The notes: generated from the letters alone by a model not told the origin. DNA of 35,604 bases from Leadbetterella sp. (GCA_019638185.1 JAHBUH010000033.1:1-35604); one strand, 5' to 3'; counted from the first letter of the stretch, positions 25,295 through 34,174 are shown. Translations and numbers: made by a program.

Positions 25295-26098
25295 TTAATT
25301 TTTCTTATGACCGGCGCCTCTACCGCCGCCATTTCTTCTTTTTCTTCCACCTTCTTCATCTCTGCCACCGCGGCCTCTTCTGTCACCCTGCTGATGTCTG
25401 TCACCGGCAAACGACGACTTCTTGGTGTCCGGAGATTCCGTAGCCAGGGCCTGAACGGAAGTAAGATCTCTCTTACCGAAAACCTCGCCTTTGAAGATCC
25501 ACACTTTGATACCGATCAGACCATATACGGTCAGGGCTTCGGTTACGGCATAGTCAATGTCCGCTCTCAGGGTGTGCAGTGGAATACGGCCTTCCTTGTA
25601 CGATTCGTTACGCGCCATCTCAGCACCGCCCAGACGTCCGCCCAGTTTGATCTTGATTCCCTGAGCACCTACCCGCATGGCCGATTGAATGGCCTGCTTC
25701 ATGGCTCTCCGGAAAGAGATCCGTGCACGCAGCTGCTGTGCGATGGTCTCACCCACCAGCTTGGCATCGATCTCCGGTCTTTTGATCTCGAAGATGTTAA
25801 TCTGAACGTCTTTCTTAGTCAGCTTCTTCAGCTCTTCTCTCAGCTTATCTACTTCACTTCCCGCCTTACCGATTACCACACCGGGCCGGGCCGTATGTAT
25901 GGTTAATGTAATTCTTTTCAGGGTTCTTTCGATTACCACTCTCGAAACGGAACCTTTAGGAATACGGGCATTGATATATTTTCTGATCTTATCGTCTTCT
26001 ACAAGCTTCTCAGAAAAGGTCTTTCCACCGTACCAGTTAGACTCCCAGCCTCTGATGTAACCTAGTCTTAAACCTATAGGATTTACTTTTTGTCCCAT
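25295..26098 (-). CDS. rpsC: 30S ribosomal protein S3 with extended basic tail
   Basis: 267 residues. Starts [22 protein letters not shown]; the KH domain (about 40-110) includes [20 protein letters not shown], and the C-terminal S3 domain has [30 protein letters not shown]. From about residue 222 there is a low-complexity tail of Gly, Arg, Asp and Lys. E. coli S3 has 233 residues, so the tail adds about 35. S3 lies at the mRNA entry channel. Similar tails occur in other Bacteroidetes. Confidence 0.98.
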   Translation of the reverse strand: MGQKVNPIGLRLGYIRGWESNWYGGKTFSEKLVEDDKIRKYINARIPKGSVSRVVIERTLKRITLTIHTARPGVVIGKAGSEVDKLREELKKLTKKDVQINIFEIKRPEIDAKLVGETIAQQLRARISFRRAMKQAIQSAMRVGAQGIKIKLGGRLGGAEMARNESYKEGRIPLHTLRADIDYAVTEALTVYGLIGIKVWIFKGEVFGKRDLTSVQALATESPDTKKSSFAGDRHQQGDRRGRGGRDEEGGRKRRNGGGRGAGHKKN

Positions 26099-26129
26099 TG
26101 TATCTGATTAATATAAATTCTTTAATTGC

Positions 26130-26486
26130 TTATGCTGATTGATTCTCCAGTGTGTCTACCACGATGGTGATATGCTGAGAACGCTTTCTTACCCGATAGG
26201 CTCTCCCCTGGGGAGCAGGACGTAGTCTCTTCAATACTCTTCCACCGTCAATCATGATGGTTTTCACATACAGATCAGCATCTTCAATCCGGGCATCTTC
26301 ATTCTTATTTTGCCAGTTGGCAATGGCAGATAGTAATACCTTCTTAATTACCGGTGCGGCCTGCTGAGGCTGATACGAAAGAATACCCAGTGCCTGGTTT
26401 ACTTTCTTGCCCCGGATAAGATCTGCTACAAGCCTGGCTTTACGCGGCGAGGTAGGGAAATCCTTTAATTTTGCTACTGCTTCCAT
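26130..26486 (-). CDS. rplV: 50S ribosomal protein L22
   Basis: 118 residues. Starts MEAVAKLKDFPTSPRKARLVADLIRGK and carries the exit-tunnel hairpin with RLRPAPQGRAYRVRKRSQHITIVV. Mutations in that loop give macrolide resistance in other bacteria; the loop is intact here. Confidence 0.98.
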   Translation of the reverse strand: MEAVAKLKDFPTSPRKARLVADLIRGKKVNQALGILSYQPQQAAPVIKKVLLSAIANWQNKNEDARIEDADLYVKTIMIDGGRVLKRLRPAPQGRAYRVRKRSQHITIVVDTLENQSA

Positions 26487-26524
26487 TTCTTAATCTATTA
26501 TTAGAGAAGTATTCTTCCCGGATA

Positions 26525-26803
26525 TTATCTTTTACCTTTATCTTTCTTATTGACGTGACCTCTGAAGTTACGTGTAGGAGCAAATTCCCCTAACTTATGT
26601 CCAATCATGTTATCTGTCACGTAAACCAGGATAAATTTGTTTCCGGTATGTACAGCAAACGTATGTCCTATAAAGTCCGGTGAAATCATGGATCTTCTTG
26701 ACCAGGTCTTGATCACGGATTTCTTTCCTGAGTCATTCATTGCAAAGACTTTGTTCTCAAGTCTAAAATCAATGTATGGTCCTTTTTTTAATGAACGAGC
26801 CAT
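26525..26803 (-). CDS. rpsS: 30S ribosomal protein S19
   Basis: 92 residues. [19 protein letters not shown], then [21 protein letters not shown] and the C-terminal [17 protein letters not shown]. These are the standard S19 blocks; it binds S13 in the 30S head. It follows rplB after 13 bases. Confidence 0.98.
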   Translation of the reverse strand: MARSLKKGPYIDFRLENKVFAMNDSGKKSVIKTWSRRSMISPDFIGHTFAVHTGNKFILVYVTDNMIGHKLGEFAPTRNFRGHVNKKDKGKR

Positions 26804-26816
26804 TTATTACTTGTTT

Positions 26817-27641
26817 TTATTTGGTTCTTCTGGAAATGATTAACTTGTTAGAGTACTTGTTCTTGTCTCTGGTTTTCTTGCCTTTCGCAAGCAGACCATT
26901 ACGTGAACGCGGATGACCTCCGGAGGCGCGGCCTTCACCACCACCCATGGGGTGATCCACAGGGTTCATAACCACCCCTCTTACTCTTGGTCTTCTGCCT
27001 AACCAGCGGTTACGTCCGGCCTTACCCAGCACCACGTTCATGTGATCAGGGTTAGAAACCGAACCTACGGTAGCCATGCTGTTGGCCAGTACCAGTCTCA
27101 TTTCACCGGAAGGCATTTTCAGGGTCACATATTTCCCTTCTTTGGCCAGCACCTGGGCGTATGTACCGGCGCTGCGGGCCATCTGGGCACCTTTGCCGGG
27201 AGTCAGCTCAATGTTATGTACGATAGTACCCAGCGGCATGTTTTTCAGCAGAAGTGCATTTCCTACTTCAGGAGCTACCTTCTCGCCTGAAACGATAGTC
27301 TGGCCTACTTTAAGGCCCTGAGGCGCAATGATATAACGCTTCTCGCCGTCAGTATACTGTACCAGTGCGATCCGTGAAGTACGGTTCGGGTCATATTCAA
27401 TGGTCAATACTTCCGCAGGAACATTGTATTTATCCCGCTTGAAGTCGATGATACGGTATCTTCTCTTGTGACCGCCACCGATATAACGGGCGGTTCTGTG
27501 ACCTTCGTTATTTCTACCTCCCGTTCTTTTGATCACGCCCAGCAGGCTCTTCTCAGGCTTGTTGGTCGTTACATCCGAAAAGTTGGGGGCAATTCTGTGC
27601 CGTGTACCGGGTGTTACCGGGTTTAATTTTTTAACTGCCAT
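26817..27641 (-). CDS. rplB: 50S ribosomal protein L2
   Basis: 274 residues. Starts [21 protein letters not shown]; ends with the highly conserved [28 protein letters not shown] segment, whose His contacts the peptidyl-transferase region. A strong hairpin lies 15 bases upstream of the start codon. Confidence 0.98.
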   Translation of the reverse strand: MAVKKLNPVTPGTRHRIAPNFSDVTTNKPEKSLLGVIKRTGGRNNEGHRTARYIGGGHKRRYRIIDFKRDKYNVPAEVLTIEYDPNRTSRIALVQYTDGEKRYIIAPQGLKVGQTIVSGEKVAPEVGNALLLKNMPLGTIVHNIELTPGKGAQMARSAGTYAQVLAKEGKYVTLKMPSGEMRLVLANSMATVGSVSNPDHMNVVLGKAGRNRWLGRRPRVRGVVMNPVDHPMGGGEGRASGGHPRSRNGLLAKGKKTRDKNKYSNKLIISRRTK

Positions 27642-27656
27642 GATTCAAACTTTTGC

Positions 27657-27678
27657 AGCCCCGATTCCCATCGGGGCT
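27657..27678 (-). other. Strong hairpin just upstream of rplB
   Basis: AGCCCCGAT (27657-27665) and ATCGGGGCT (27670-27678) are perfect complements with a 4-base loop, in the 53-base rplW-rplB spacer. On the minus-strand RNA it ends 15 bases before the rplB ATG and is followed by GCAAAAG, not by a T run. It could set translation of rplB or block RNA decay; terminator function is unlikely. Confidence 0.6.
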
Positions 27679-27694
27679 ATACTTTATAATTAGA

Positions 27695-27982
27695 TTATAA
27701 TTCGGCGTAGAAATCAATGATTTCGCCTTCCTTAAGTGTAACTATTGCTTTCTTGAAAGTAGCCGTTTTTCCGGAGCTGATCTTGGTCCGGGTCATTCTC
27801 GACTTCTTCTTACCGATCTGGGTAATGGTGTTTACCTTCTCTACGGTCACTCCATACATTTTCTCTACAGCAGCGGCAATGGAAATCTTATTGGCATCCC
27901 GGCTTACCTCAAATGTATATTTATTCTTTGCGTTTAACCCCTGAGTCTTCTCAGTGATGATGGGTCTTTTTAAGATACTCAT
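27695..27982 (-). CDS. rplW: 50S ribosomal protein L23
   Basis: 95 residues. MSILKRPIITEKTQGLNAKNKYTFEV at the N terminus and VEKMYGVTVEKVNTI are typical L23. It lies at the tunnel exit, where trigger factor and SRP dock. It begins four bases after the rplD stop. Confidence 0.97.
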   Translation of the reverse strand: MSILKRPIITEKTQGLNAKNKYTFEVSRDANKISIAAAVEKMYGVTVEKVNTITQIGKKKSRMTRTKISSGKTATFKKAIVTLKEGEIIDFYAEL

Positions 27983-27986
27983 TGTT

Positions 27987-28616
27987 TTAATCTTTCAAAA
28001 TGGTTTCTAATTGAGAAATCGCACTCTCCGCCAACAGGATGGTATCCGTGTTCACCAGATCATAGGTGTTTACTGAATTTACATCCACCACTTTGGTTTT
28101 AGGGATGTTTCTCGCCGACAGATAAAGGTTATTTTCCGCACCGTTTACTACAAACAGGGTTTTCTTTCCGGCCAGTGACAGCGCGTTAAGAAACTCGATG
28201 TAGGATTTGGTTTTGGGTGTGTCAAACCCGAAGTCTTCCACCACTCTGAGCTCATTTTCAGCCAGTCTTGCAGACAGCACCGATTTACGCGCCAGTTGCT
28301 TCACTTTCAGGTTCAGCTTGAAATCGTAGTTTCTCGGACGTGGGCCGAATACTCTACCCCCACCTACATAGATAGGCGCTTTGGCAGAACCGTGACGGGC
28401 ACCACCGGATCCTTTCTGACGAAGCAGTTTCTTGGTAGAACGCGCTACTTCTGCTCTTTCTTTGGATTTGTGAGTTCCCTGACGCTGGTTAGCCAGATAG
28501 TGTTTCACATCTAACCAAACCACGTGCTGGTTAGGCTCAATTCCGAAAACCTCGTCACTCAGCTGAAGCGACTTCCCGGTTTCTTTACCTGTTTTGTTAA
28601 TTACTTTTACTTCCAT
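27987..28616 (-). CDS. rplD: 50S ribosomal protein L4
   Basis: 209 residues. Conserved segments: ANQRQGTHKSKERAEVARSTKKL and RQKGSGGARHGSAKAPIYVGGGRVFGPRPRNYDFKLN, which form the loop lining the exit tunnel. In E. coli L4 also represses the S10 operon; no equivalent leader can be identified here because the operon start differs. Confidence 0.98.
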   Translation of the reverse strand: MEVKVINKTGKETGKSLQLSDEVFGIEPNQHVVWLDVKHYLANQRQGTHKSKERAEVARSTKKLLRQKGSGGARHGSAKAPIYVGGGRVFGPRPRNYDFKLNLKVKQLARKSVLSARLAENELRVVEDFGFDTPKTKSYIEFLNALSLAGKKTLFVVNGAENNLYLSARNIPKTKVVDVNSVNTYDLVNTDTILLAESAISQLETILKD

Positions 28617-28670
28617 TTTTTCTCAGCTGTTTTTCGATGTCGTCAGCCACGACCTTTAAAAATTACGAAA

Positions 28671-29288
28671 TTACTTATGCAGGGTTACGAGTCCGTTCTT
28701 ACCTCCCGGGATAGATCCGGATACGATGATCAGGTTCTTCTCAGGGAACAGTTTCAATACCTGGAGGTTCTGGATGGTTACTTTGGTGTTACCCATTCTT
28801 CCGGCCATTCTCAGTCCTTTAAATACCCGTGCAGGGTAAGAACAGGCACCGATAGAACCCGGGTGACGGGCACGGTTATGCTGACCGTGGGTGGTTTGAC
28901 CCACACCGCCGAAACCGTGACGCTTCACTACGCCCTGGAAACCTTTTCCTTTGGTATTCCCGCTTACATCCACAAATTCACCTTCGGTAAATACGTCTTC
29001 CACTTTGATAGTATCGCCCAGGGCAAATTCCTTATCAAATTCCTTAAACTCTACCAGTTTTCTCTTTGGAGTGGTGTTCGCCTTCTTAAAGTGACCCAGG
29101 AGGGCTTTGGTAGTTCTCTTTTCTTTTTTCTCGCCGAAACCCAGCTGGATCGCTTTGTATCCGTCGCTTTCTTCAGTTCTCACCTGAGTAACTACACAAG
29201 GGCCTGCTTCAATCACTGTACAAGGCACAGCCGCACCATTGTTGAAAATGGTGGTCATCCCTATTTTTTTTCCAATAATACCAGACAT
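28671..29288 (-). CDS. rplC: 50S ribosomal protein L3
   Basis: 205 residues. Starts [25 protein letters not shown]; contains [13 protein letters not shown]-like sequence ([16 protein letters not shown]) and [31 protein letters not shown]3 nucleates 50S assembly near the peptidyl-transferase centre. It is the first gene of this cluster here: rpsJ, which normally precedes it, is absent, and a promoter lies about 50 bases upstream. Confidence 0.98.
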   Translation of the reverse strand: MSGIIGKKIGMTTIFNNGAAVPCTVIEAGPCVVTQVRTEESDGYKAIQLGFGEKKEKRTTKALLGHFKKANTTPKRKLVEFKEFDKEFALGDTIKVEDVFTEGEFVDVSGNTKGKGFQGVVKRHGFGGVGQTTHGQHNRARHPGSIGACSYPARVFKGLRMAGRMGNTKVTIQNLQVLKLFPEKNLIIVSGSIPGGKNGLVTLHK

Positions 29289-29339
29289 ATTTATAATTTA
29301 TATTATTCGCAATTTTTCGCTCAAACATGAAACGGGCTG

Positions 29340-29370
29340 CAAAGGTATGAAAACCAATACAATATTCAAA
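29340..29370 (-). promoter_or_regulatory. Promoter of the ribosomal cluster (rplC)
   Basis: On the minus strand TTTG (29367-29370) is followed after exactly 19 bases by TACCTTTG (29340-29347). This matches both the -33 (TTTG) and -7 (TAnnTTTG) elements of Bacteroidetes promoters at their preferred spacing. Transcription should start near 29333, giving a leader of about 45 bases. Confidence 0.8.
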
Positions 29371-29609
29371 GTTTAAAGCAAGTTTTTAACTCCAGAGGTT
29401 GGCATACGAACCAACTTGAACAACACTGTGAACCCAAAACTCCGGGTAAGGCTACTTTATATTGCAGGAACAAGCCTTGTTACCTCACGGTGATTTCCAT
29501 AAAACTTCGCGAATGGAGACTTATTTAAAGTCCTGGTAGTGATGGTTTCGGCGGAAAACCGACTTCTCAAAACCTTTAGAAAAGAATACTCCTTCCGGGA
29601 ATTGCGGTG

Positions 29610-29617
29610 CAAAGATA
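29610..29617 (-). promoter_or_regulatory. Second promoter-like site upstream of rplC
   Basis: The minus strand reads TATCTTTGCACC, an exact TAnnTTTG element; TTTC stands where a -33 TTTG would be expected (19 bases upstream). It would start a transcript near 29603, about 315 bases before rplC and downstream of the dipeptidase stop. Confidence 0.5.
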
Positions 29618-29672
29618 GGGATAATTTTTTAATGGTGAAATAGTTGGGGGAATATTTTAGGTCATAGATACA

Positions 29673-30827
29673 CTACTTCAGGTTCCGCAGGAAGTAATCC
29701 CGCACGTTACCCCCCATGATCTTATCTATGTCTTCCCGGGAGAAGCCCAGCTTTTGAAGCTCTGCTACCAGTAAGGGGAGGCCGGTGACGTCAAAATGCG
29801 TTTCTATGGCGCCGTCAAAATCACTGCCCAGCGCTACCTTGTCTACGCCTATGCGGTCGGCCACATATTTGATGTTCGTGGCGGTGGCTTTGGCGTCTTT
29901 GCCGCATACGGCTGTTTCCCACAGGCCAATGCCTACCAGGCCGTGGCGCCGGCCGATCTCCTCCAGGTGGCGGTCAGAGAGGTTACGGTTATTGTTACAA
30001 ACGCCCTGTACGCCGGTGTGTGAAATGATCACGGGGGCGTCAGTCAGTGCAAATACGTCGTCAATGGTTTGTTTGGAAGCATGGGCCAGGTCTATGGCGA
30101 TGCCGTATTTCTGCATTTCCTTTACAAGCTCTTTCCCGATAGGCGTCAGGCCGCCCTTCTTCTCTCCGTGCGCTGAGCCGGCCCACTCGTTATCAAAAAA
30201 GTGGGTCAGGCCGATATACCTTACGCCCAGGTCGGCGAAAAGCTTCACGTTAGCCAGGTCGCCTTCCAGGGCATGGGCTCCTTCTATGCCCAGCATGCAG
30301 GCTACGGCTTTGCTCCCTTTTTCACGTTGGGCCACAAAATCCGCCAGTTCTTGCCGGGTATCTATAAAAACCAACCGGCCTTTGGAGGCCTCCACGTATT
30401 GATGCATCATTTTACACTGGTGCACGGCCCTTTCTTTGATGCTGAACCAGGTTTTAGGCGGAAGCAGCTGCCCGAAACTCAGCAGGCCGTTCATGTCGCT
30501 ATTGGCGGAGTTACTTTCAATATTGATACCTTTGGGCGTTTTACTGACAATGGAAAAGAACTGCAGCGCCATATTTGCCTTTTGCATCCGGGGCAGGTCT
30601 ACATGCCCGTGATCAGCCTCTTCCAGCAGGTCCCGGTCCCAGAGCAGGGCATCACAGTGCAGGTCCGCCATAAAAGGGATAGGAGGCACTTTTTCCTGCA
30701 GCTGATCCAGTGGGTGGGGAATACTGACGGTATTGTACTTTTTATCAAGGCCTTTGGCCACAAACCCGAAGAAATAGATGCCGCCGATCAGCAGCAGGAG
30801 TAAGACAATATAGAGTATTTCTTTCAC
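29673..30827 (-). CDS. Membrane-anchored dipeptidase (peptidase family M19)
   Basis: 384 residues. An N-terminal hydrophobic segment (about 4-24) without a clear cleavage site suggests a membrane anchor with the enzyme in the periplasm. The two-zinc site of renal-type dipeptidases is complete: H57 and D59 (DLHCD), bridging E182 (GIEGAHAL), H249 (DLAHAS), H270 (ISHTG) and the Asp of GSDFDG (336-338). Family members cleave dipeptides, including D-amino-acid-containing ones, and some hydrolyse beta-lactams. It is monocistronic, with its own promoter at 30871-30878. Confidence 0.93.
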   Translation of the reverse strand: MKEILYIVLLLLLIGGIYFFGFVAKGLDKKYNTVSIPHPLDQLQEKVPPIPFMADLHCDALLWDRDLLEEADHGHVDLPRMQKANMALQFFSIVSKTPKGINIESNSANSDMNGLLSFGQLLPPKTWFSIKERAVHQCKMMHQYVEASKGRLVFIDTRQELADFVAQREKGSKAVACMLGIEGAHALEGDLANVKLFADLGVRYIGLTHFFDNEWAGSAHGEKKGGLTPIGKELVKEMQKYGIAIDLAHASKQTIDDVFALTDAPVIISHTGVQGVCNNNRNLSDRHLEEIGRRHGLVGIGLWETAVCGKDAKATATNIKYVADRIGVDKVALGSDFDGAIETHFDVTGLPLLVAELQKLGFSREDIDKIMGGNVRDYFLRNLK

Positions 30828-30841
30828 CGGAATAAGGTTAA

Positions 30842-30878
30842 CCGGCCGGAGGTTAGGGGGCCGGCCGCTTCAAATATA
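30842..30878 (-). promoter_or_regulatory. Promoter and GC-rich leader hairpin of the dipeptidase gene
   Basis: TATATTTG on the minus strand (30871-30878) matches TAnnTTTG, about 45 bases before the ATG. In the predicted start/leader region, CCGGCC and GGCCGG blocks (30842-30849 and 30859-30866) can pair into a GC-rich hairpin. Confidence 0.55.
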
Positions 30879-30911
30879 GAGCATGTACGGCTTTTTCCTG
30901 TTTCAGCAGTG

Positions 30912-31655
30912 TTAAAACAGCGGATTAAGTTCTCTTTTTACCGCCTCACGGTTCGGTTTGGAAACGGGTATTTTTTTACCTGTGGAAAGGAGCAAGACGC
31001 CGCCGTCTTCTTTTAGCCAGCTTTTCACAAACCGGGGGTTTACCAGGTAGCTCTGGTGGGTGCGGATAAAACCGTGAGGCTTCAGCAGGTCAGCGTATTC
31101 TTTCAGCGGTCTCGATACCAGCAAGTGCACCCCCTGCTGCAGATAAAAAGAAGTATAGGTGTTATCGGCTTCGCAATAGATGATGTCCTGAACCGGCACA
31201 TAGCGGATTTCCTGGTGCATGGGCAGGGCTATTTTCTTCGGGAAAAGGCCGGTGTGGTTCTCCAGCAGAAACTGCAATTGCGAGGTCCTGGCCTGCGCCG
31301 CTATTTTCTTTTCCACTTTAGCCACCGCCGCTTTTAGTTCCTGTATATCCACCGGCTTCAGGAGATAGTCCAGCGCGGCATATTTAACCGCCTGGATGCC
31401 GTAGTGGTCGTAGGCGGTCACGAAAATCACTTCGAAGTCGGTAAAAGTCAGGTTTTGCAATAACTCAAAGACGGTACTGTCACCCATTTGAATATCCAGG
31501 AAAAGCAGGTCAGGCCGGTGCTGCTCAATTAATACCCGGGCCTCCTCCAGGGTGCGGATACCGGCCATAACAGTAACCTGCGGGCAATGCCGCGTCAACA
31601 GGGCCCGCAGGTTCTCAATATTGGCCTGCTCATCATCTATCAGTACACTATTCAT
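30912..31655 (-). CDS. LytTR-family response regulator
   Basis: 247 residues. Receiver domain at 1-120 with phosphoacceptor D54 (LLFLDIQM), the acidic pair D7/D8 (IDDE) and K101-region LLKP. The C-terminal LytTR DNA-binding domain (about 143-245) has IIYCEADNTYTSFYL and FIRTHQSYLVNPRFV, the family signature. Such proteins bind direct repeats upstream of target genes. Its start overlaps the kinase gene by four bases, so the pair is one coupled two-component system. Target genes cannot be read from this window. Confidence 0.94.
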   Translation of the reverse strand: MNSVLIDDEQANIENLRALLTRHCPQVTVMAGIRTLEEARVLIEQHRPDLLFLDIQMGDSTVFELLQNLTFTDFEVIFVTAYDHYGIQAVKYAALDYLLKPVDIQELKAAVAKVEKKIAAQARTSQLQFLLENHTGLFPKKIALPMHQEIRYVPVQDIIYCEADNTYTSFYLQQGVHLLVSRPLKEYADLLKPHGFIRTHQSYLVNPRFVKSWLKEDGGVLLLSTGKKIPVSKPNREAVKRELNPLF

Positions 31656-33226
31656 AACCAGCTTTTAAAATTTAGAGCGGTGACGGTTCCGTTTTGCCCC
31701 GACTGAAAGCTTAAAGAAAGAATTTCCTCTCCCGCATTTTCATTCAGCAAGGCGATCCGCTCCCGGGTGAGGCCGATGCCCCTCCCCTCCTGAACGTTAT
31801 CACTCCGGAAACCTTTCCCGTTATCCCGGATATTTATGAGCAGATCCGCCCCTTCCGAAATAAAATCCACGGATATCCGGCCCGCATCTCCGGCATTCAT
31901 GACCCCGTGCTTAATGGCGTTCTCTACGAGGGGCTGGGTGAGCAGAGCCGGGATCTCCCGGTTTAAAATGCGCTCATCCGAAACCGTAATCCGGTAGTTA
32001 AACCCGAACCTCAGCTGCTCCATCTGCAGGTAGTCTTCCAGCAGGCGGACCTCACTTTCAATGGTATGCTCTACCTCATTTTCCAGTACTTTTCGGGTCA
32101 GTCGTGCAAATTTACCCAGGTAATCGTTGGCTTTGTCCTTATCATCGCCATTAATCAGGCCCTGGATAGTAGACAGCGCATTAAACAGGAAGTGCGGGTT
32201 AAGCTGGGTACGCATGACATTTAAGCGGACTTCGGCAATCTTTTTTTCCAGGTTTCGCTGGTAAAGAAGCTGCCGGTTTCTCTTCCGGATACCGCGAAAG
32301 ACCAGGAAACCTGTCAGGCCGCATACGGCCGCTATCCCGGATGACCATACCACCAGGTCTATGACAGAATACCGACCGGGGATATGGATCTGGACCGGAC
32401 TGACCGTGGCATAGTTAGCGGCTTCCCGGGCGGAAAGGCCCTTTAATTCGGGCTGGATAATAAATTCATACTCCCCTGAGCTGCGGAAATTACTCCTTCC
32501 CACCCGGATAAATACCGGGTTTCCTTCCCCGGTCTGGCCCTGGGAAGTCCAGGCCCGCTCTTTAAACACCACTTTACCGGTCTTTTTTTCTTTGATGATC
32601 AGCACATAAGCGTAATAAAACCGGCTCCCCTCTAAATAGACCGTCATGCTTTCATCTTCTTTATTCAAATGAATACTCCTGACGCCGACGGCAAACCGGG
32701 TGTTTCTTTGGGTCTCCAGCGAAAAATAGAGCGGTTTCAGCTTATCCAGGGGTTTGTTAAAGAGGTCTACCACCATCTGCTCCGACGGGTCCGTCTCTTT
32801 ATAGATTACCAGGCGCAGGGCCCTGTTCCGGATAGAAAAGGTCTCGGGGATAAACGCACTGACAAACCCGAGAACTGAAGCGTACCGGTTCTTATGGAAA
32901 GGCAACTTTTCCACCGGCTCTTTGTACAATACCTTCCCCTCTCCATCTTTAATTACGCAGGTATAGCCCCGGATTACATCCCGGCTAACCAGCTCAAACT
33001 GCGCCGCCTGCCCGTTTTCCACCCATACAAAACCCGTACCCGGCAAATTCGGAAAGCGTTCGGTATGGCTGATCACCCGGGCAGAGGAGTCCAGGCACAC
33101 CCCCACCGACAGGGGGAAACCCGTGCGGGACCCCGCCGAGTAGACCCTCCGGGTATTCACCTGCCCCCATACCGCCTGCCCGGCAGCTATAAATCCAATC
33201 AGTAAAAAATGTATAAATCCCTTCAT
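31652..33226 (-). CDS. LytS/YehU-type sensor histidine kinase
   Basis: 524 residues. Signal peptide (about 1-21, IAAGQAVWGQ), a periplasmic part of ~265 residues with beta-rich character, one membrane helix at about 288-310, a short coiled coil, then the His_kinase domain with H345 in LNPHFLFNAL and an ATP-binding domain (VENAIKHG, DNGKGF, GIGLTRERI). This is the common Bacteroidetes partner of LytTR regulators. The periplasmic part has no domain I recognise, so its signal is unknown. Confidence 0.92.
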   Translation of the reverse strand: MKGFIHFLLIGFIAAGQAVWGQVNTRRVYSAGSRTGFPLSVGVCLDSSARVISHTERFPNLPGTGFVWVENGQAAQFELVSRDVIRGYTCVIKDGEGKVLYKEPVEKLPFHKNRYASVLGFVSAFIPETFSIRNRALRLVIYKETDPSEQMVVDLFNKPLDKLKPLYFSLETQRNTRFAVGVRSIHLNKEDESMTVYLEGSRFYYAYVLIIKEKKTGKVVFKERAWTSQGQTGEGNPVFIRVGRSNFRSSGEYEFIIQPELKGLSAREAANYATVSPVQIHIPGRYSVIDLVVWSSGIAAVCGLTGFLVFRGIRKRNRQLLYQRNLEKKIAEVRLNVMRTQLNPHFLFNALSTIQGLINGDDKDKANDYLGKFARLTRKVLENEVEHTIESEVRLLEDYLQMEQLRFGFNYRITVSDERILNREIPALLTQPLVENAIKHGVMNAGDAGRISVDFISEGADLLINIRDNGKGFRSDNVQEGRGIGLTRERIALLNENAGEEILSLSFQSGQNGTVTALNFKSWL

Positions 33227-33308
33227 GATAAAACCTATTTTTTGTCAAATGTCTTTCTGCTGAGGGCTTTTCTCAACCTACAAACAGGATTGCGCCGGAG
33301 AAACTTTG

Positions 33309-33316
33309 CAAAAGTA
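33309..33316 (-). promoter_or_regulatory. Promoter of the LytS/LytTR pair
   Basis: The minus strand reads TACTTTTG, an exact TAnnTTTG element, about 83 bases before the kinase ATG. It lies in the divergent 222-base spacer shared with the NIPSNAP gene. Confidence 0.55.
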
Positions 33317-33416
33317 CGATCTACCGCAGAATTCTGCCCGGCGTACATTCTTTCAGGCGGATAGAAAAGCTTTAGTGGTTTTTAAACAAACCGGGCCGCT
33401 CAATTACTTTTATTTT

Positions 33417-33424
33417 TAACTTTG
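33417..33424 (+). promoter_or_regulatory. Promoter of the NIPSNAP gene
   Basis: TAACTTTG matches TAnnTTTG, placing the start of transcription near 33431. That excludes the upstream in-frame TTG at 33422 and supports the ATG at 33449. Confidence 0.6.
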
Positions 33425-33448
33425 GGCTTAGTTCAAAAAATCAGCCTT

Positions 33449-34174
33449 ATGTATAAAGCCATTTTCATATTCCTCTTTCTTATGATACCTCTCTTTTCTC
33501 CCGCCCAATCCACCTATTATGAACTTCGTATCTACCAGTGCAATGACGGTAAGCTGGATGACCTGCTTAACCGGTTCCGGAATCATACCACGAAGCTCTT
33601 TGAAAAGCACGGCATGGAGAACATCGGTTACTGGGTACCTTCCGAGGGCAATGAGCAGATCCTGTATTATATCCTGGGCTACCCCGACAAAGCTGCCCGC
33701 GAAGCCTCCTGGAAAGCATTTCTGAGCGATCCCGAATGGCAGGAAGTGGCCCGGCGATCCGAGCTTAATGGCAAGATCGTCGCTAAGATCACCTCCCGCT
33801 TTATGACACTGAATACCTCACTAACCCCGGCCATTGACATAAGTGCCGCCGCGGAGCCCCGCCTCTTTGAAATGCGGACCTACGACTGCTACCCGGGAAA
33901 ATACCCTGACCTGATCAAACGATTCAAAGATCACGCCCTGGGGCTCTTCGAGAAACACGGCATGACGAACATCATGTATTTTGACACCGATGACGGCAGC
34001 CTGCTGTATTTCCGGACCCACAAGGACGCAGAGACCGCCCGCCGCTCACTGGAGGCCTTCCGCAGCGATCCGGCCTGGATCAAAGCCCGGGATGAATCCG
34101 AGAAAGATGAAAAGATCGTCAAAAAAATGGACGGCATTTTCCTGAAGCCGGTGGATTTTTCGCGTATGCGTTAA
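33449..34174 (+). CDS. Secreted protein with two NIPSNAP domains
   Basis: 241 residues from the ATG at 33449. A signal peptide (MYKAIFIFLFLMIPLFSPAQ) with a likely cleavage after PAQ is followed by two copies of the NIPSNAP fold: about 22-120 (YYELRIYQCNDGKLDDLLNRF...LFEKHGMENIGYW) and about 133-240 (LFEMRTYDCYPGKYPDLIKRF...LFEKHGMTNIMYF). NIPSNAP proteins form ferredoxin-like dimers; a two-domain protein could fold as one pseudo-dimer. Function is not established. In Bacteroidetes such proteins are often exported. Confidence 0.9.
   Translation: MYKAIFIFLFLMIPLFSPAQSTYYELRIYQCNDGKLDDLLNRFRNHTTKLFEKHGMENIGYWVPSEGNEQILYYILGYPDKAAREASWKAFLSDPEWQEVARRSELNGKIVAKITSRFMTLNTSLTPAIDISAAAEPRLFEMRTYDCYPGKYPDLIKRFKDHALGLFEKHGMTNIMYFDTDDGSLLYFRTHKDAETARRSLEAFRSDPAWIKARDESEKDEKIVKKMDGIFLKPVDFSRMR

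Larger units (their letters stand above)
29289..29672 (-). other. 384-base stretch without a gene between the dipeptidase and rplC
   Basis: No credible protein gene is seen on either strand. It holds the rplC promoter (29340-29370) and a second TAnnTTTG site at 29610-29617 on the same strand. The ~260 bases between the two have several possible hairpins on the minus strand (for example TCCAT/ATGGA around CTTCGCGAAG, GGTTT/AAACC, GTTGG/CCAAC). This could be a separate small RNA, a long leader or unused DNA. Confidence 0.5.

Noticed and set aside
29388-29420. GTTGG-loop-CCAAC with TTCG on the minus strand looked like a tRNA T-arm.
   Set aside because: The loop has eight bases, and no acceptor stem, D-arm or anticodon arm fits around it.
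29461-29500. GGTAACAAGG on the minus strand resembles the 3' end of 16S rRNA.
   Set aside because: Only about ten bases match and no flanking rRNA helices or anti-Shine-Dalgarno sequence are present.
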